Positions 1-13,846 are shown, counted from the first letter of the stretch. The stretch is DNA of 64,000 nt from Plutella xylostella (GCF_932276165.1 NC_064002.1:186001-250000), one strand, 5' to 3'. Program-made: numbers and translations. Notes: generated by a model from the letters alone, not told the origin.

Positions 1-780
1 ATATTAATTTATATCATCACAATTCACAAAGACATATACTCTCCGAATATGTATATATTACCCAATATTGGTGATTGAAATAAAAAATAGTATGATTGAG
101 TAAGAATGTGGAATTCACACGCAAACCCAGTTTAAGGGCATCGTAGTAAATAAATAATGGAACACAACCGGCTCAAATAATTTACCTCCTACCAGTCGAT
201 GAGGCAGGGTCCGCAGCAATCGGGATAAAACCGACTTCAAAGCGGCCGGCGACCATAATGTACGATATTTATCGACCGACACCGTGAGCCCAGATAACAC
301 TAAAATGTTCAAAAAAGTGAAATCTCTCAAAAGTCGGTTCAAGCTTAGAGTAGTCGATGCCATTGAAATTACTCGGACGGTCTAAGATTTGATACGCGCA
401 AGTAAGGACTGGCTACTGAATCACTTGATTCTAAATTATTGCCCGTTTAGCTCGTGATGTAACAGTTATGATTTTTTACGATTGAAAATATTACTTCCTT
501 TACATGGGATTATAAGTCATATCTGTCGATCAAATTGAAGTTTAACTTTAATCGGAAATATCAAAAATACGTTTCCAGTATCGGTAGCTGTTATTAATGA
601 AATAGTTGAGATCAAATTGAGCTTACAACGTCTGAGGGTTCTCATAGTATCGATTGTAATTAATTTTGAATGCAGACATTTTGTATTAAAATATTTTTAT
701 TTTTACAAAAAATGTTGATAATGTTTTAACGGGTGAGTGCGTGCTTTCTAAGGAAAGTCAGTTAGTTTCCAGCAACATGT

Positions 781-829
781 AGGTCCGCGGGCGTCACGCC
801 GCGCGCCCCGGCGGCGGCGCCGCTCACCC
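781..829. other. GC-rich island
   Basis: About 50 bases of nearly pure G+C (GGTCCGCGGGCGTCACGCCG and onward) in AT-rich surroundings. Frames on both strands are open over the island but begin without a supported start. Either a short regulatory element or a cryptic exon is possible. Confidence 0.5.
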
Positions 830-2939
830 AGATACACCAGCTTTGGACAACACTTCACGCACATTCAGCCAAGCACACTTCTCAATGACACCATTACCAC
901 TGTTTATATACGGCTTGAAAGTTTGCATTACTAGAACTATTTACAAAACCTTATCTAAAGGTATGTAGGTACGAAAAATACTTTTAGTATTAAATACTGA
1001 AACATAACGTTCACAAGGTTGACGTGTTTTCAGGAAACATAACAGAAATAGGGAACAATGCAAAATCGAATGACCTGTGACACCCATGGCCGGCTCACTG
1101 TATCACGCTACGATTACAATTAAAATTAATTCAGTTGACGCTTCGACAATGACCGTCATCGGATCGTGGCGGGCGCAACGGTCACTTCTTTACTACAGTA
1201 TTTATTTCTTTTCTTTTAACGCTTTTTATTGCGTTACTTCCTTACAAGCTTTTGCGTCGTCAATAAATTTCACATCGAACATGTAATTTGACACGGCAAT
1301 GACCGGTGGTCAGTCATCCACCTGCCGCGCATTCCCGGCCGGGCTCTGGTCAGCGCCCTGCTTGCTTTGACAAAGCTGGCACTGACTCCGAGCGAGGGGG
1401 ACGTCAAGAAAAGGTTAGTCCGCTGCAACACCCTCGTCACTGGCTGCAACCCGACACCGCTGCAGCGCCGCGCTGACCGCTCAATTACAAATGTTTGTCA
1501 TCGTAACGGAAGCGATAAATATTTTCCAGCGGTGAGGTCAAATGTCACTTGAAATTGTTTTCGGCTGATTTACTATGAGAATGCGACTCCGTTAACGGCG
1601 GTATTGGTTACCAAACCTTACGGTTTTTGAGTGTCGATTAATGAACTGCCCTTGGGAGTACGTAAATGTAACATGTTGTTCTTTGTCTAAACCAGTTTGG
1701 ATGTAGTATTTGGTAGAGAGTGTGTGGACAAACACGCGGCGGCGACCGCGAGCCTCGGACAAACACCAAGCTTTGTCTTTGAGCTGCCGTGCGACAAAGG
1801 ACATGTCGCTCTCGCAGATGTGACTACTTGTTCATTACTAAGTTAGTTAATTATAGAGAGGTATACACCTACAGCAGTGAGTTGACAATTAAAGGCACAT
1901 GATGATGGTGATAAAATAAACATCACAAGAATATAACCTTACACTAACTCAAAAGTTACAGTTATAAGACCTCTAAATATCTTTGAAATTGAGTACAATC
2001 AAGAAAGAATGTTATATATTCTTAATAGCTTGAGTACGCTGCTATGTAATATTTTGTGGTCCTCATAAGGTACTCTTGATCAAGCATATCTATAGCGCGT
2101 AGTCTATCATCGGCTGTCGGCTCACGCTCCAGTGTGACAACATAGAAATAATAAAAGTGTTTAAGAAGCGTCGTCAGCGGGTGCTGGTGTTGACTCGCGG
2201 TCCGGGCCGGAGGACGGTTCTGGGAAGACCTGCTACAGTAGTAAATTTTTCAACTGTTACAATAGAAGTAAAGTTTGACTATTACTTGTGGCGGCGAGGT
2301 GCGATGTTTGTGGGAATCTTTGTCGAGGTGATTACATTGACAACTAGTCTTTGTGTACTCTCGATGTGTATGCGGTAGATTTTTGTGCTAGAGTCAGTCA
2401 ATGATTCTTATATTTATTTTTTAAGAAAGTTGAGATGTTATTTTTTTTCTATCGCCAAGCTTGTATTTTGTTTGAATCTTGCGATGGAAATAAGCATTGT
2501 AAATCGTACATGCTGCGCAAGGATAAACAAGTGACCTACGTTACGTGTAACTTGTACGTTAAAACACTTAAAACCTTTTTAACAACAAAGGCCCATGTTC
2601 GGTTTGTCGATGGCGATGAGACGAATTGTCAAGTCGTCACTCCCACGCGTTTCCCCGAGTGCCCTCTTTAGTTTACTGACCGATATTTTACTACAATCGT
2701 TAAATAATCGAACATGTCTCTGGCTTGTACCATTGTCACGTTTAGAAATCGATGTTTTCCACGTTTGTTTTAGCTTCAAGCTTATGCGGCTTTTCGATGC
2801 CGATTGTGTAACTTAAGGGGCCTAGATGTGACCCCTGTGGTACTGTAGTGAAATTTCCGTAATGTTTAAAGTGTATTGATGTTTTTTTTTGTTTGATAGG
2901 TAGGTCGTTGAACTAGTGGTAGGTGTGTTTGTGTGCATA

Positions 2940-2990
2940 GGCCCGCGCAGCACGCTCGCACAATGCCCGCGTCGCGCGTGGAGCGGTGAG
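2940..2990 (+). other. GC-rich island with exon-like borders
   Basis: GGCCCGCGCAGCACGCTCGC is preceded by a T/G-rich stretch ending in TAG, and is followed by ACAATGCCCGCG and GAGCG|GTGAGTGG. A start codon (2963) and a consensus donor (about 2986) therefore lie 23 bases apart. This could be a tiny first coding exon but may equally be chance. Confidence 0.2.
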
Positions 2991-3304
2991 TGGAGTGTAT
3001 GCTAATATTGGTGCGAGCCAACAACACTGATGGATGACAGATGCGGAGATCAAGGTCAAGAGGAATTCTTCTTTTCTTGTTTTGTACTGTATTTTGGTGT
3101 AAAGTCTGTTGAAAGCCTCGTTCATAGATTCCCAAAATCATTTATTAGTAATACTGTATTAACAAATTTTTGTGTTTGAATTTAGTTCTTTCTTCTTTTA
3201 TACATGTCTTTTTTGCACACCTTTATACTGGTTTTCCTATACTTAGCATGTTGGCTTATAGAAAATGCTTTTATCTGACGCTGTGGTTTTGAAATGACAT
3301 ATAA

Positions 3305-3540
3305 TACACTCACGGGCAATGAAAAGGTTCCACTGAGAAAAGCACCAAATTACTTCTAAACTGAAAAGGCTAGCTTAATGCGGTCTTTTGCAACATTGAA
3401 GTACATTTAAGATATCATCAGGATATTGCCAACTAAAATCGGTAATATTTTGTTCTAGTTTTAAATTAAATCTTTGAAAAAATATGGCTCGTTTTTGTCG
3501 GATATTTGTGAGTGGAACTTTTTCATTGCCCGGCAGTGTA
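3305..3540. mobile_element. Palindromic MITE, long copy, TA flanks
   Basis: Terminal inverted repeats of about 28 bp enclose about 175 bp of unrelated interior. The left end reads CACTCACGGGCAATGAAAAG, and the right end in reverse complement reads CACTGCCGGGCAATGAAAAA, both continuing into GTTCCACT. TA lies at both edges (3305-3306 and 3539-3540), as expected for a TA target duplication of Tc1/mariner-type elements (an inference). No transposase is recognisable inside; the 60-codon minus-strand frame here has no family match that I can see. Related copies are at 36543 and 55643. Confidence 0.85.
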
Positions 3541-5686
3541 ATTAAATCTCTATCCATAAGATTTGGAATTAAAATACAAAATTAATTAAGGTATAATATA
3601 AACATATAGGTAGGTATGTATTTAGGTAAATTGCAATAAAGGAGCAGCCAAATAAGCAATAAACATAAATTTTCTATTTTAAAAGAATTTACAAGTTTGG
3701 CCGTGACATCGTTGAGGTCTATACATATAACTCTAATCGGGTTTTAAATTGTTTTTATTGACTATGAAATCTTCTGTTTTGGTGTAACATGGCTTGAGAA
3801 AACGATATTTCTTCTATTTTAATGGTAACTATTTTTCTAAAGGTGAGTAATATAATGATCTTAATAAAGAGTTTCATATTGGTTTAGGTGTATGTATGTT
3901 GGTTTGGCATAATTTACAGCAACAAAATTATTCCTTTCAATAATGAACCATACCCATGGTTCTGTTTATAAGATGTTTTCAATCAATACTACTACTTTAT
4001 CAAATCATTTGCTCATGGCGATAGTATTTAAGAACTCGAAACTGTTAATTCAAAACAAATAAATGACAAACATAGCCCGAGAGTACCAGGCGATGTTGGC
4101 CTTACAACAAATAACATAAAGAAGTTGATTTAGAGCAGTCGCTGCTTTCGCAATCTTTGGCCAAGTTGATATAAGGAGATGTGACATAAGACTGGGAACA
4201 ATAAAAATTTACTAACTTGCACATAACGGGTCGCAATACCTGCAGCTACAGATAAGGTGGACAGAATAGATCGAGCTGAAGTTAAGGAGAGTGACGTAGA
4301 GGTGGAATGTCTCGACCGACGGCGGCGCACGGCAGCTGATCAGTTTTATTGTTTGGAACGAATCTCTTGATGAACTTCGAGTAATCTTCGTGTAATATCA
4401 TTTTATAATAACCCGTCTTTCCTCAATGGCGGGCTGCTCCACAAAAGATGGTCAGTAATAAAATAATAGTGAATGAAATACATATTTAAATTAGAAATTC
4501 AAAATAGTGGTTTTGCCAGGAATCATAGCTACAAAGACTTGAAATGATTGAATTAACATTGTTCAAAGTCACGTGTGTTCATTTCTCGGAGTAGTCGCAG
4601 GCTGTCAGCGAGCGGCGACGACGCCGCGCCACACTCTGTACAGGTTTCTCAGTGATTTTTTTAAGCTCGCACAACATGTAGGTATCTATATACCTACTCT
4701 ACCTACCTACCCGCGGCGCACGCTGCCGTGTCATAGCTAAAATTAAGTGGCCTCAGCGAATGATTTAGCAAGCCAATTCACTCCACAACTATGTATGATA
4801 GTAATATTTGCTTTGTTATTAAAATTAGATTTATGAACTTTGTTTTTGATGAAATAAAATTAAAATCTGATCTTATATCTTTGATATTATAATTACAAGT
4901 TCTCAATGAAAGGAAATGAAGTGTGTGCGGCAGCCACCAGTACCGACGTGGTATCACTGCTGATTGCAGAAGTTTAAGATTCCCACAATGAAGTGAAGCG
5001 TCGATAAGAGATCGATAATTATGCCATTGCTGCCTGTATAATTGCTGGTATCTGCGGACACATCTCAGTAAACGGTAGCTACATACGACGTGTGCTAAAC
5101 GAATAACTGAGGGGTATTCTGCTGTCTATATGTCTCTGATCTGGATCTGAGAAGAGATAAATATGTTGTATATTATATCTCAATGAAGACTATCAATTAT
5201 TTAAAAATAAATATAGTCTGTTTGATATTTTAATTTAATTAATGCATACTGAGCACATAAATCACACATTCTTCTTCAAGAATACCGAATCACAGTAATT
5301 TTACGTAAACAGATAAACACATTCACTTTGGGAAACGGGTAATTAGAATGCAAATGATGGTAGAAATATCTAGTACAGCCGAGATAGAGGAGACTATATG
5401 GACATCTGAAGATATCTGATCTCTCCAAGAGACAGGTGCAGCGGGCGTCGTCATCGACTGTGAACCTGTTTGAGGACTATTCTACAGCTGATAATCTCTA
5501 GAAATCGGAATCAGGGTGTGAATCGAAAATTCAATGTGGATGTGGACATTATTGGGGATCGCAGTTATCAATTCAATTTGGATATGAGGTCGAATATCTA
5601 TATTACTAATAGTAGTGAATGTACTATGACAAATTAAATAGGAACTAGAAGAAGGACTTGAACGTTATGCAATTTTATCCATAGCT
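3541..5686. other. No gene seen
   Basis: AT-rich DNA with a short GC patch at 4605-4640 and a CTACCTACC-type microsatellite at about 4690-4715. Nothing else is recognisable. Confidence 0.6.
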
Positions 5687-5782
5687 CAAATACGAAAATG
5701 CTCCTGAGGTAGCAACTCAATAAGTTAAGATTTTCTTTCCGATTTAAATTAACAAGCTCTTTCTGGAGCATTTTCGTATTTG
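5687..5782. mobile_element. 96-bp inverted-repeat MITE
   Basis: An exact 18-bp inverted repeat, CAAATACGAAAATGCTCC at 5687-5704 and its reverse complement at 5765-5782, encloses 60 bp of AT-rich spacer. Length and structure fit a small non-autonomous DNA transposon. No other copy was seen in the window, so its family is unknown. Confidence 0.7.
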
Positions 5783-5798
5783 TGTGTGAATTAAAGAA

Positions 5799-5909
5799 AT
5801 GTATAACAGGTATGAGTTCACACCTGTGATGGTATCTATAGATACAGCTCCGGCGGGAGCGGGCAGCGACCCCGCGCCCAAACTAGTGGGCCCGAGGAGC
5901 CACATGTGA
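5799..5909 (+). CDS. Candidate 36-codon ORF or coding exon
   Basis: An ATG-initiated frame of 36 codons lies just downstream of the inverted-repeat element at 5687-5782. It ends in a short GC-rich island (about 5848-5905). The product begins MYNRYEFTPVMVSIDTAPAG and continues with Ala, Gly, Pro and Ser residues, a composition more protein-like than neighbouring frames. The last codons overlap a possible donor (CAT|GTGAGA near 5906), and an acceptor-like AACAG lies near 5808, so it could be part of a spliced exon instead of a complete small ORF. I recognise no family. Chance in a GC island remains the simplest explanation. Confidence 0.15.
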   Translation: MYNRYEFTPVMVSIDTAPAGAGSDPAPKLVGPRSHM

Positions 5910-8884
5910 GACGCCGTTACTGCAGACTAATATGCAATACAGACAAAGTCAACTGAAGTTTATGAAGAAGACACGGCTCATGATGAGAATTTGGTAGATA
6001 GTGAAGTAATCGAGGTTGTTGACTCGCAAGTGACAGGGTTTAACAAGCAAGGTGGTGGAGATGGAAGCTGGATTGCATGAAGTGCAGTCTCTGTAGTGGT
6101 GGGTGCTCTATACTGTTAATTACGATTTCGCTTGTCACGGACACTGCCTTGCTTAATGTTCAGCTTAACTTTATTATAGAAATAAAAAATGGTGTTTAGG
6201 CGCGGCGGAGATATCTCGCGAGTTTTTTTTTTCAATACATTTTTTTGGACGGGTTTAAGACACTTTCATATTCTAAGTACTGTTTATAATGTGCTGTAAA
6301 ACTACTTTGAGTGAAAGTTATATATCAGGGGGTAATTGAAAAAGCTAACTAAATTATTATTTGCCAGTCTAATTATTCATTAAAATAAAACTAGAACAAA
6401 TTGTTTTACTGTTGTCTTATAAATTTATAGTGTAACTACTCGTTGTCTGATTAATTTAGAATCATGTGTCGAAACAAACACTTAAAAGTTAAATTTGAAT
6501 AAAAATTATAATATTTAGCTTTCCGTTTATTCTAATTGCCTAACGGGTGCTACAACACTGAATTGCATTATTTCGACGAGATTGTAATCGCACTACATGT
6601 TTAGCATTTTGATTTCAGGCTTTTTTAATGACAATGATACAATTATAACCTGATATTGTAATCATTTTCATATGAATGTCTAATATATGTGTGATGAGAC
6701 GAGAGGCAGTAGTAGTGTGCAGTGTGCAGTGGCCGGCAGGATCGCCGGGAGCTGTATCATTGACCGCTGCACGCACCGCGATCCTCGTATCACATACATA
6801 CCCGGCGACGCTCTCAGTAAATTACTTACTCAACTTTGTACGATTGATGATAAACGTTGCGATGATTTAGCTTCGTCTGCGGCAATAGGACTAATTCTGT
6901 GATCGCCTCGCAGGTACCAGAGCTTGTTAGCGGCAGATTAGCGCTGATACCGGTGAGGTATTCATTGGAGCTGTTTAAGTAGCGTCAGTGATGAATGCAA
7001 TCAGGGAAAGTTGGAATGTTGGCTAGAAGCAGGTTGTACTTATTGCAGGCCTAGGCTGGGACATCAGCCATTGATCATTGTGCAACAGGAACATCTTCAG
7101 CAGTTTTCTTCCATCCATAATCGTCAGAGACATCACAATGGACCATGGCAACACCGGGAGAAAATCCAGCAACGGGTGTGTTAATAAATCTTTGGTTTCG
7201 AGTTAGTGGGTCCGAGTTAATGAGTGGTGTGGCAGCGAGTGCGGCGTGGCAGCCGGCCGTGGCGCCCGAACTCACGCGCTCCGCACTTTTGACTTTGAGG
7301 AATTAATTGGCGTAACGGCGGCCCAACGCGTTTTTTTTCTCCTAATTATTGTTACAGACAAATTCTTGCTGTTGGTCTTCGACCAGTGACAGGAAGTTTC
7401 AAGACAGTGTTAGATTCTCTAGGAAGTAGATTTAAGCGCAGTGATAATTTTTCGGAATTGCGACAAGTTTTAATCCACCTATAGTTTTAAAACAATAGCC
7501 ACTAGCAAAACCTTGATAGATTAATAATATCTCTTCCCTTTTTTACGCGTTATGTAACAAGGTAGGTATATCAAAATAAACAAATGATACTTTAAAATGA
7601 GTAATCACAATGAAGGTAACATTTCGGTAACAAACCGGGTTTGGTTTAAGCTTATTGACATTGTCAGGTGGACCAGTCGGGCGGGTGGCGGCATGTACCT
7701 ACTCGACGAGCCACAATCAAGATAATATTATTTGACACACGCCACGTTGTGTCACCATATACGTTCTGATCTTGCCGCAAAAATTGATTGAAATATTTTT
7801 ACTTAATGTTAGATATATAACATTATAATATATGACACTATTTCTCTAAACAATTATGACCCGACATAAAAAAAATAATTAGATTAAGCAGATGTTAAAG
7901 TATATATATCGATAGGTACCATTTCACTTTAGCATTGCAAAATCGTGCAAAAGTTATAAATATTTAAGTAATACTTGTAAATAATGTATGACTTCATCAT
8001 CATGTAAACAATGATGATCTCACGAGCGGCGCCACTCATCATTATTAAATAACTAGTTGCACTATATGACTTAGCCGAGGAATAGGAAAAAGTGCAAATT
8101 TATACAGAACACATTAAAATATACGTAAGTAATTATGGAGTGATAGCTGTTGAAATATAGATAGACGGATCGGAATTTTGAATAGACATTGAAATGAGCA
8201 TGTGTTATTAGGATTGGCTGAATTTAAAGTTACATTACATAATTTAGATTTTACTTAATTAAACGATGAACTATGTGAGTTTTTTATAATTATACTGTTG
8301 GTAGATAAGTCCGTAGTCGTCGATCAATTAGCCGGGCAGGTGACAGCTTCCCACATCGCTAAAAGAGTCACGTATACGAATGTTGATATAAATGAATAGC
8401 GCGTAGTTGGCGGTACCGGCGCGTCAAGGCGAGCGGGCGGGCGCACCCACGAGGAAACCTCACCAGCTAGTGTGAGCTAGTGCTGACCACATTCAGATCT
8501 AAACTACAATTGTCTTCAATCAACATGGATAATCATTTCGAAACATACGAAACACCGGAAACAAATGACTATATCTACCTTTTATCACATATAAGCAAAA
8601 TACTGTAGCAAAAAACTCGTTAAAGGTATCTTTAGGCTAATTTGAATCTAATGGTACGTTATGGAAGACTGATCCAAACTACTATGCAAATAAGGCGTTA
8701 CGCTGTAATAGATATTGAACGGTAGAATTATGTATAATTGCATCTTTGGACAGAGAATTATTGGTTCAACTCTGAAGATTTATCGCAAAAGTGCATGCTA
8801 ATTAAGAACGTTTTTTGAATTCGTATTACATTTTGGTTTGAATGTATTAAGTATGTGGTGCTAAATGATTTAGCATAACTAGAA

Positions 8885-8942
8885 GTGGCGACGGAGGCTG
8901 GCGGCGGCGGCGGTGGGCCGGGCCTGCGCACGCGCCGCTCTC
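8885..8942. other. GC-rich island with GGC repeats
   Basis: GTGGCGACGGAGGCTGGCGG with several GGC units, then CGGGCCTGCGCACGCGCCGC. No coding frame is supported on either strand. Confidence 0.5.
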
Positions 8943-10807
8943 GACAAATTTCCGGTTGGTACAATTTTTTCTTGCTGCACGCAGCTCGAGACGAGAATTA
9001 GTATTGTAATGTATGCAAATATTCGGCAAAGATCCGGAGGTCTCTGCTCTCGAGTTAATTCTAGGGCCAGCACAGAGCAAATTATCATAATGGTGAAAAA
9101 GTTAAATAATATTCATGACATGTTAATTTGTCGGTTTATAAGTGTTAAAGGCGTATAATTGAATGATCTCGGGCCCACGCCCTTCCACTTATTGTGGTTT
9201 TTACTTTTTACGACTGACTGTTCTGTTTACATTTCGGTTTATGACGTTGTGTGGCTGCTCCACTACCAGCAGATCATGATTTACTGCTGCCAATTAAGCG
9301 AACTTCCTAACAGCGTTTATTGCTGTTAATTCTTTGACACTATCTGGTGAAAAATGCTTACATTTTCATAATTTTAGGCTCGCCATGAGTGAGTTATGAG
9401 TTGATACACTTTTGAATTTACATAAGCTTTCTATATGGAAGCTGTTTTGTCGTTTGCGTAAAATATTGAATAAATTAATGTACAGAAATGTAATACATAC
9501 AGAGTAGCTTTGGCGAAGTTTATAAATATGGGCAACAATTCAGTGCAGTAATTACAGTGATCCGAGCGGAGAGGTGTCGACGGCGCGTGATAGACGCCCT
9601 GACTACCCGCAGCCGGACTTAGGGCTTCGTACAAAATATAGAGATACTATACCTCTACATTTTCAATTTCACAACCAATTATTTAAAAATAAATCACGCA
9701 GACTCACCCTTTTGTCTTTATATGTATGATCTGAAAGAAGAAAAAAATATCAAATTATTGAATATAAAATTAATAAACATAAAATGCAAGAAATGTTATT
9801 TAATTTTCTCCAAAACTATAAAACTTTCAAATGTCATACTATCAACATCAACTTATTGCAGACCATAGAAGTCCGTCAAACTAAACAGAAAATGAAGGAA
9901 CGGTCCGGGTCTCCCCGCGCTGTGGGCCGCGCTATGCTAATGCGGACCAGCTCCCGCGTTACGTGCTGTAATAGGACCACTTCTAGTAATTTCCACTTCG
10001 TTCCAGGGCATTTTATTTATATCGTCAGCGCCGCCGCCGCGGATCGCCCGCGTAATGGACGGATCTGTCTTACAGTCAATTTTGCGCAGGATTAAATCTT
10101 CCACTGACGTTTATAGCTTAGCGATCATGTCTGACGCGCGCAAAGAGAATGCTATGAATTCGATTTCAATATTATTACTGATGTTATTGTTACCGTGAGC
10201 TGCTGTCGCTTGATGCTCTATAAATGCTCGTTGACTTTATATCTCGGTATACTTTATGATCCCTCGTGAATTGTATTCAAATTTTATAATATGTATTACT
10301 CAATCTGTGCCTCTTGGATTTTACCTTCCACAGTGAAGGAGAGTGTGTTTATGGACAGTAAAGCCACTCGGAACTCGTCGCGTGGTTACAGCTTAGCATT
10401 TATTTTAATCGGCAGTATATTTAAAATAAAATAGTTATATTTGTTTTAGTACTTACTGACTGCGTAGGTATTATAGCTCTGTGCATCGTAAACGTTTAAC
10501 AGTCTATTTGTAGGTGCTAAACTAGTGATATGTGGCACCATTTTATTATAATTTTAGCGTTTGTAGCGACTTTTATAAATCGTTAAAATGATCATCTGTC
10601 GAATATGTCTGGGATTCCATTAGGTGCTTTGGTGAAGCTTTTTTTACGAGGAATGAGACCAGTACCGGTGCTATAGCTGATATCTGATTGTAGATATATC
10701 CGTTGTTATATTTTCAACCTTAGGTATTGACCTATGATATTGAACACCCAGATAGGTAGTTTTAACTCAAAGCATGTGTGAATGAGTGAGGTGGCTAGTG
10801 GTGAGTG

Positions 10808-10865
10808 GCTGGCCGCCGCCACCGCCGCCGCGCCGGCCCGGCCTGGAGGGTGCGCAGTGATCCGC
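10808..10865. other. GC-rich island
   Basis: CTGGCCGCCGCCACCGCCGC and following GC-rich bases, then CCGCCGCAACATC. The next 450 bp (to 11330) are T/G-rich, free of repeats and of mixed complexity, and resemble conserved noncoding DNA. No gene is seen. Confidence 0.45.
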
Positions 10866-13779
10866 CGCAACATCACTATTAGAAGTAATTGCCCCGGTCT
10901 ATCATCTGGTGCTATTTATTTGTGATCGGCACGACGGTGGTTACAGTTTTTTTCTTCCTTCAAGTGGGGCCAGTCCCCTGGGGGTCCCGCAGGCTTCTCG
11001 CTCACAATTTCTTATATAATAATAACTGGTGGTCATTTTTATAAAGTTTTTTTCTTCTTCCGTCCGCCATTAACACGGTGCGCGGACGCACCTCGGGCTA
11101 AATAATTTATTGCCGATTTGAAGGAAAATGGGAATTTTGTTGTAAAATGTTCTTGATGGCGAAATAGCTTTTAATTTGTGGTCGCCGTCGCTCGCACGAG
11201 AATACCACTTTAATTCACAGATCGTTTTGTTATTTATTATCGTTGGTCAGTTTTAAGTGAGGGTGTAATTAATCGGGCCTCGCCTAATCGTTCCACATTT
11301 ATTGTAATACATAGTAAGTATTGAAGAGTTTCTAGAGTACTATTTGCTCAGTGTATGCCACACTCATATAAGACAACATTTGTGCAAATTGCAGTTAGTT
11401 AAATATAAATAAACTTTGTTTTTAATGGATACTCAGTGTTAAGCGGTTTTTCCTTACAAAATATTATGACAAGAAAGAAAAGAGAGTCGATATTTATGAG
11501 TCGGCTAGACGGTTTCTTGCGGCTTGGCTTGGAGCGAGTAGCTCAACTTAAGTTATGATATTTGAAGTGGAGTCCGCGGCGGCCATCGCTCGAGCCATAT
11601 ATGGCGGGAAAAACTCCGATAACCGGCAAAAAATACCTAATTACACATCTCCATTTGACCGTGATGCTATATTGTTTTTGCTCCGCTTGTATGGTCTGTT
11701 CTGGACTGTTGGCTCTGTCTACAGCGAGCTGGGAAATGTCTACAACAAAATATACTTTTTAATTACTAGCCTTTTAAGGATATAAAATGAGAACATGAAC
11801 TGGTAACGGCTATGTGAGTGTCCGACGCTGACATGAGATGCGTCTGACTAGATAGCATCACGAAGCTCGGTTGCTAACTGGCTAGCAAGGTGTTGAAATT
11901 TGAAGCATTTTAACAAATTAAACAATTATAGCTGAAATGTCTAAAAGAGCAATTATAAATTTAGCTACGTTCCCAGTTTGTCGTTAACTTGAATTTCAGG
12001 CTACAAATGCGGCTAATTTTGTCGCCAGCAAATGAGTTGCAACCATAGTGAAATTAAAATTAAAATGTCATATAGTTAATAATAATCATCATTCACGTAT
12101 TGTCTTCCAAACTAAACTTAAGTTTTAAGTAAGATTACGAAATTAGAAAATTTCATACACCGTCGAGTATTTACCATTACAGAGTACTTAACTATACTTA
12201 TGCTATTTTCTAATAATTATCCACGTGCCTCGATCATATCACTCTATACTATTAGAGTCTATATACATAACTCCGAATAGATGCCTCACTTCTGTAAGGT
12301 ATTTCTTTTTCCATGATCATGAGCAACATTATGTAGTTATAATTATGAAGGTTCTTACATTACAAAATTATACTATACGGAATCTGTGGAACGTAATTTT
12401 GAAATAACACCTTCTTCTTCAACATTTCATGTTCTAACCGTTACTGGTGGCTTGGAGCGTATCGATTCCGATGAACTATCGGGTAAAAAGGCCGTCATAA
12501 GTTATTCAGTATAATGTGATACATATCATTAATCCAATCGAACAACGTGATACTATGATTGATGACCACAGTCATACTGCAAATGACTAATAGACACGCA
12601 CCGAGTGTGGGTAGCGGCATGCATACGCACTTTATTCTGCCTTTTCATACTCCAGACCCAATTCTTACACAACTGGAAAAATACTAACATACAACACAAG
12701 TGTCTTATTACAAATTTGCTACAAAAAATTCATGGTTATCATTAAATTTCCTTTGTGAAAAAAATACAATAGAAGAAAAATAACACATGTCAGGCATATC
12801 AATACCGGAAACGTGAAATTTGGAGGACATGCCTGTTTCAGTCGCTGCCGATATGCGAATAACTAACCCCGACGAATTACCAACCGTCAAACATACCTAC
12901 CTGTGTGGCTCTGTAACTAAGCGACTAAATACCTGACTGATCATAGTTATGTAGATTTCGGTAACCGTTTCAAATAATAATAAAAAGTCTCACTGGCCGC
13001 GAACACAGTTGCCCAACGGAGTGATTTCCTAACACGCTGCGGACGGAGGCCTCGTGGTCAATAAATACATAAATATATCGTCGCTGGGCCCACGCGGCAC
13101 TAGCGGTGCTGTATCGGTTTTGGTGAGGTCTGGCGAGCGAGCGGTCGGCACGCCGCGACTAAACGCCACTGCCGCGCCTAGGTTTAGTTTTAGTATGTAT
13201 AATTATTATTCTACTGTATTTGCCAGATTACATCAATTAGGTATATTTTAATAATAAAAATATATATTGACTAAATGACATGAGAAAATGCTTTCCATGC
13301 CATGTACAAATTGTACAACTATGCAGTAAGAAACCTACGCCAATCTTTTCATCCTTCAGTTTGTCACTGTCACGCTAAGAAAAGAGTAACCGAATTAAAG
13401 TAACGCCAGCAAACGAGGCCGCTAAAGTGTCTACACATCGTATGTACTTACCTTACTTTCCGAACGCAAGTTTGGAAAAATTACAGTTGGAAATAGCAAA
13501 ATCAGTCGCATCGGAGTGTCGTAAACATGCCGAAGTTATGAGAGGCGGCGGTGGCGGCGGCGGCCACGGTCCACGGAGGGACCACTGCGGGCACGGTTGC
13601 GCGATCATTCTAGCTAGGTGTTATGTTTTTGGCTTTTATTTAACCGCAAGAGGGCAGAAGCATGGATTATAAAGTAAGTAGGTACGTAGGAAGGTTTATT
13701 GATCTACGAATACAAAAGTAGAACATAAATTTGTGTAACATATCCCGGAATTTACTAAAGAAATGTTAAAATGGCTATA

Positions 13780-13846
13780 GTGTCATTATTATATTTCTAT
13801 CGCCTGTAACTATGCGGTAAAAAAGTTGAAAATATAATAATGACAC
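13780..13846. repeat. 67-bp inverted repeat (hairpin or small MITE)
   Basis: GTGTCATTATTATATTT at 13780-13796 is mirrored by its reverse complement ending at 13846, across a loop of about 32 bases that has a small CGC/GCG pairing of its own. It could be a degraded MITE or a structured RNA hairpin. The arms are AT-rich and match no microRNA I know. Confidence 0.55.

Larger units (their letters stand above)
1..3304. other. No gene seen; mixed unique DNA
   Basis: AT-rich sequence with GC-rich patches at 781-829, 1320-1480 and 2940-2990. The open frames are short, overlap on both strands, and several begin with GTG. I see no repeats longer than about 15 bp and no RNA gene. Confidence 0.6.
5910..13779. 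other. No gene seen; unique DNA with GC islands
   Basis: Nearly 8 kb without dispersed repeats or a supported gene. GC islands lie at about 7240-7330, 8400-8460, 8885-8942, 9900-9960 and 10808-10865. Segments around 9160-9330 and 10870-11330 have the uneven, non-repetitive look of conserved regulatory DNA, which only a cross-species alignment could confirm. Confidence 0.55.

Noticed and set aside
3375..3557. 60-codon minus-strand frame with a W..PD..N-like stretch that recalls a Tc1/mariner motif
   Set aside because: It lies inside a 236-bp MITE too short for a transposase, and the match is only a few residues.
13537..13572. Poly-Gly reading in the 13427-13672 frame
   Set aside because: GGC-repeat low complexity in a GC island; no domain on either side.
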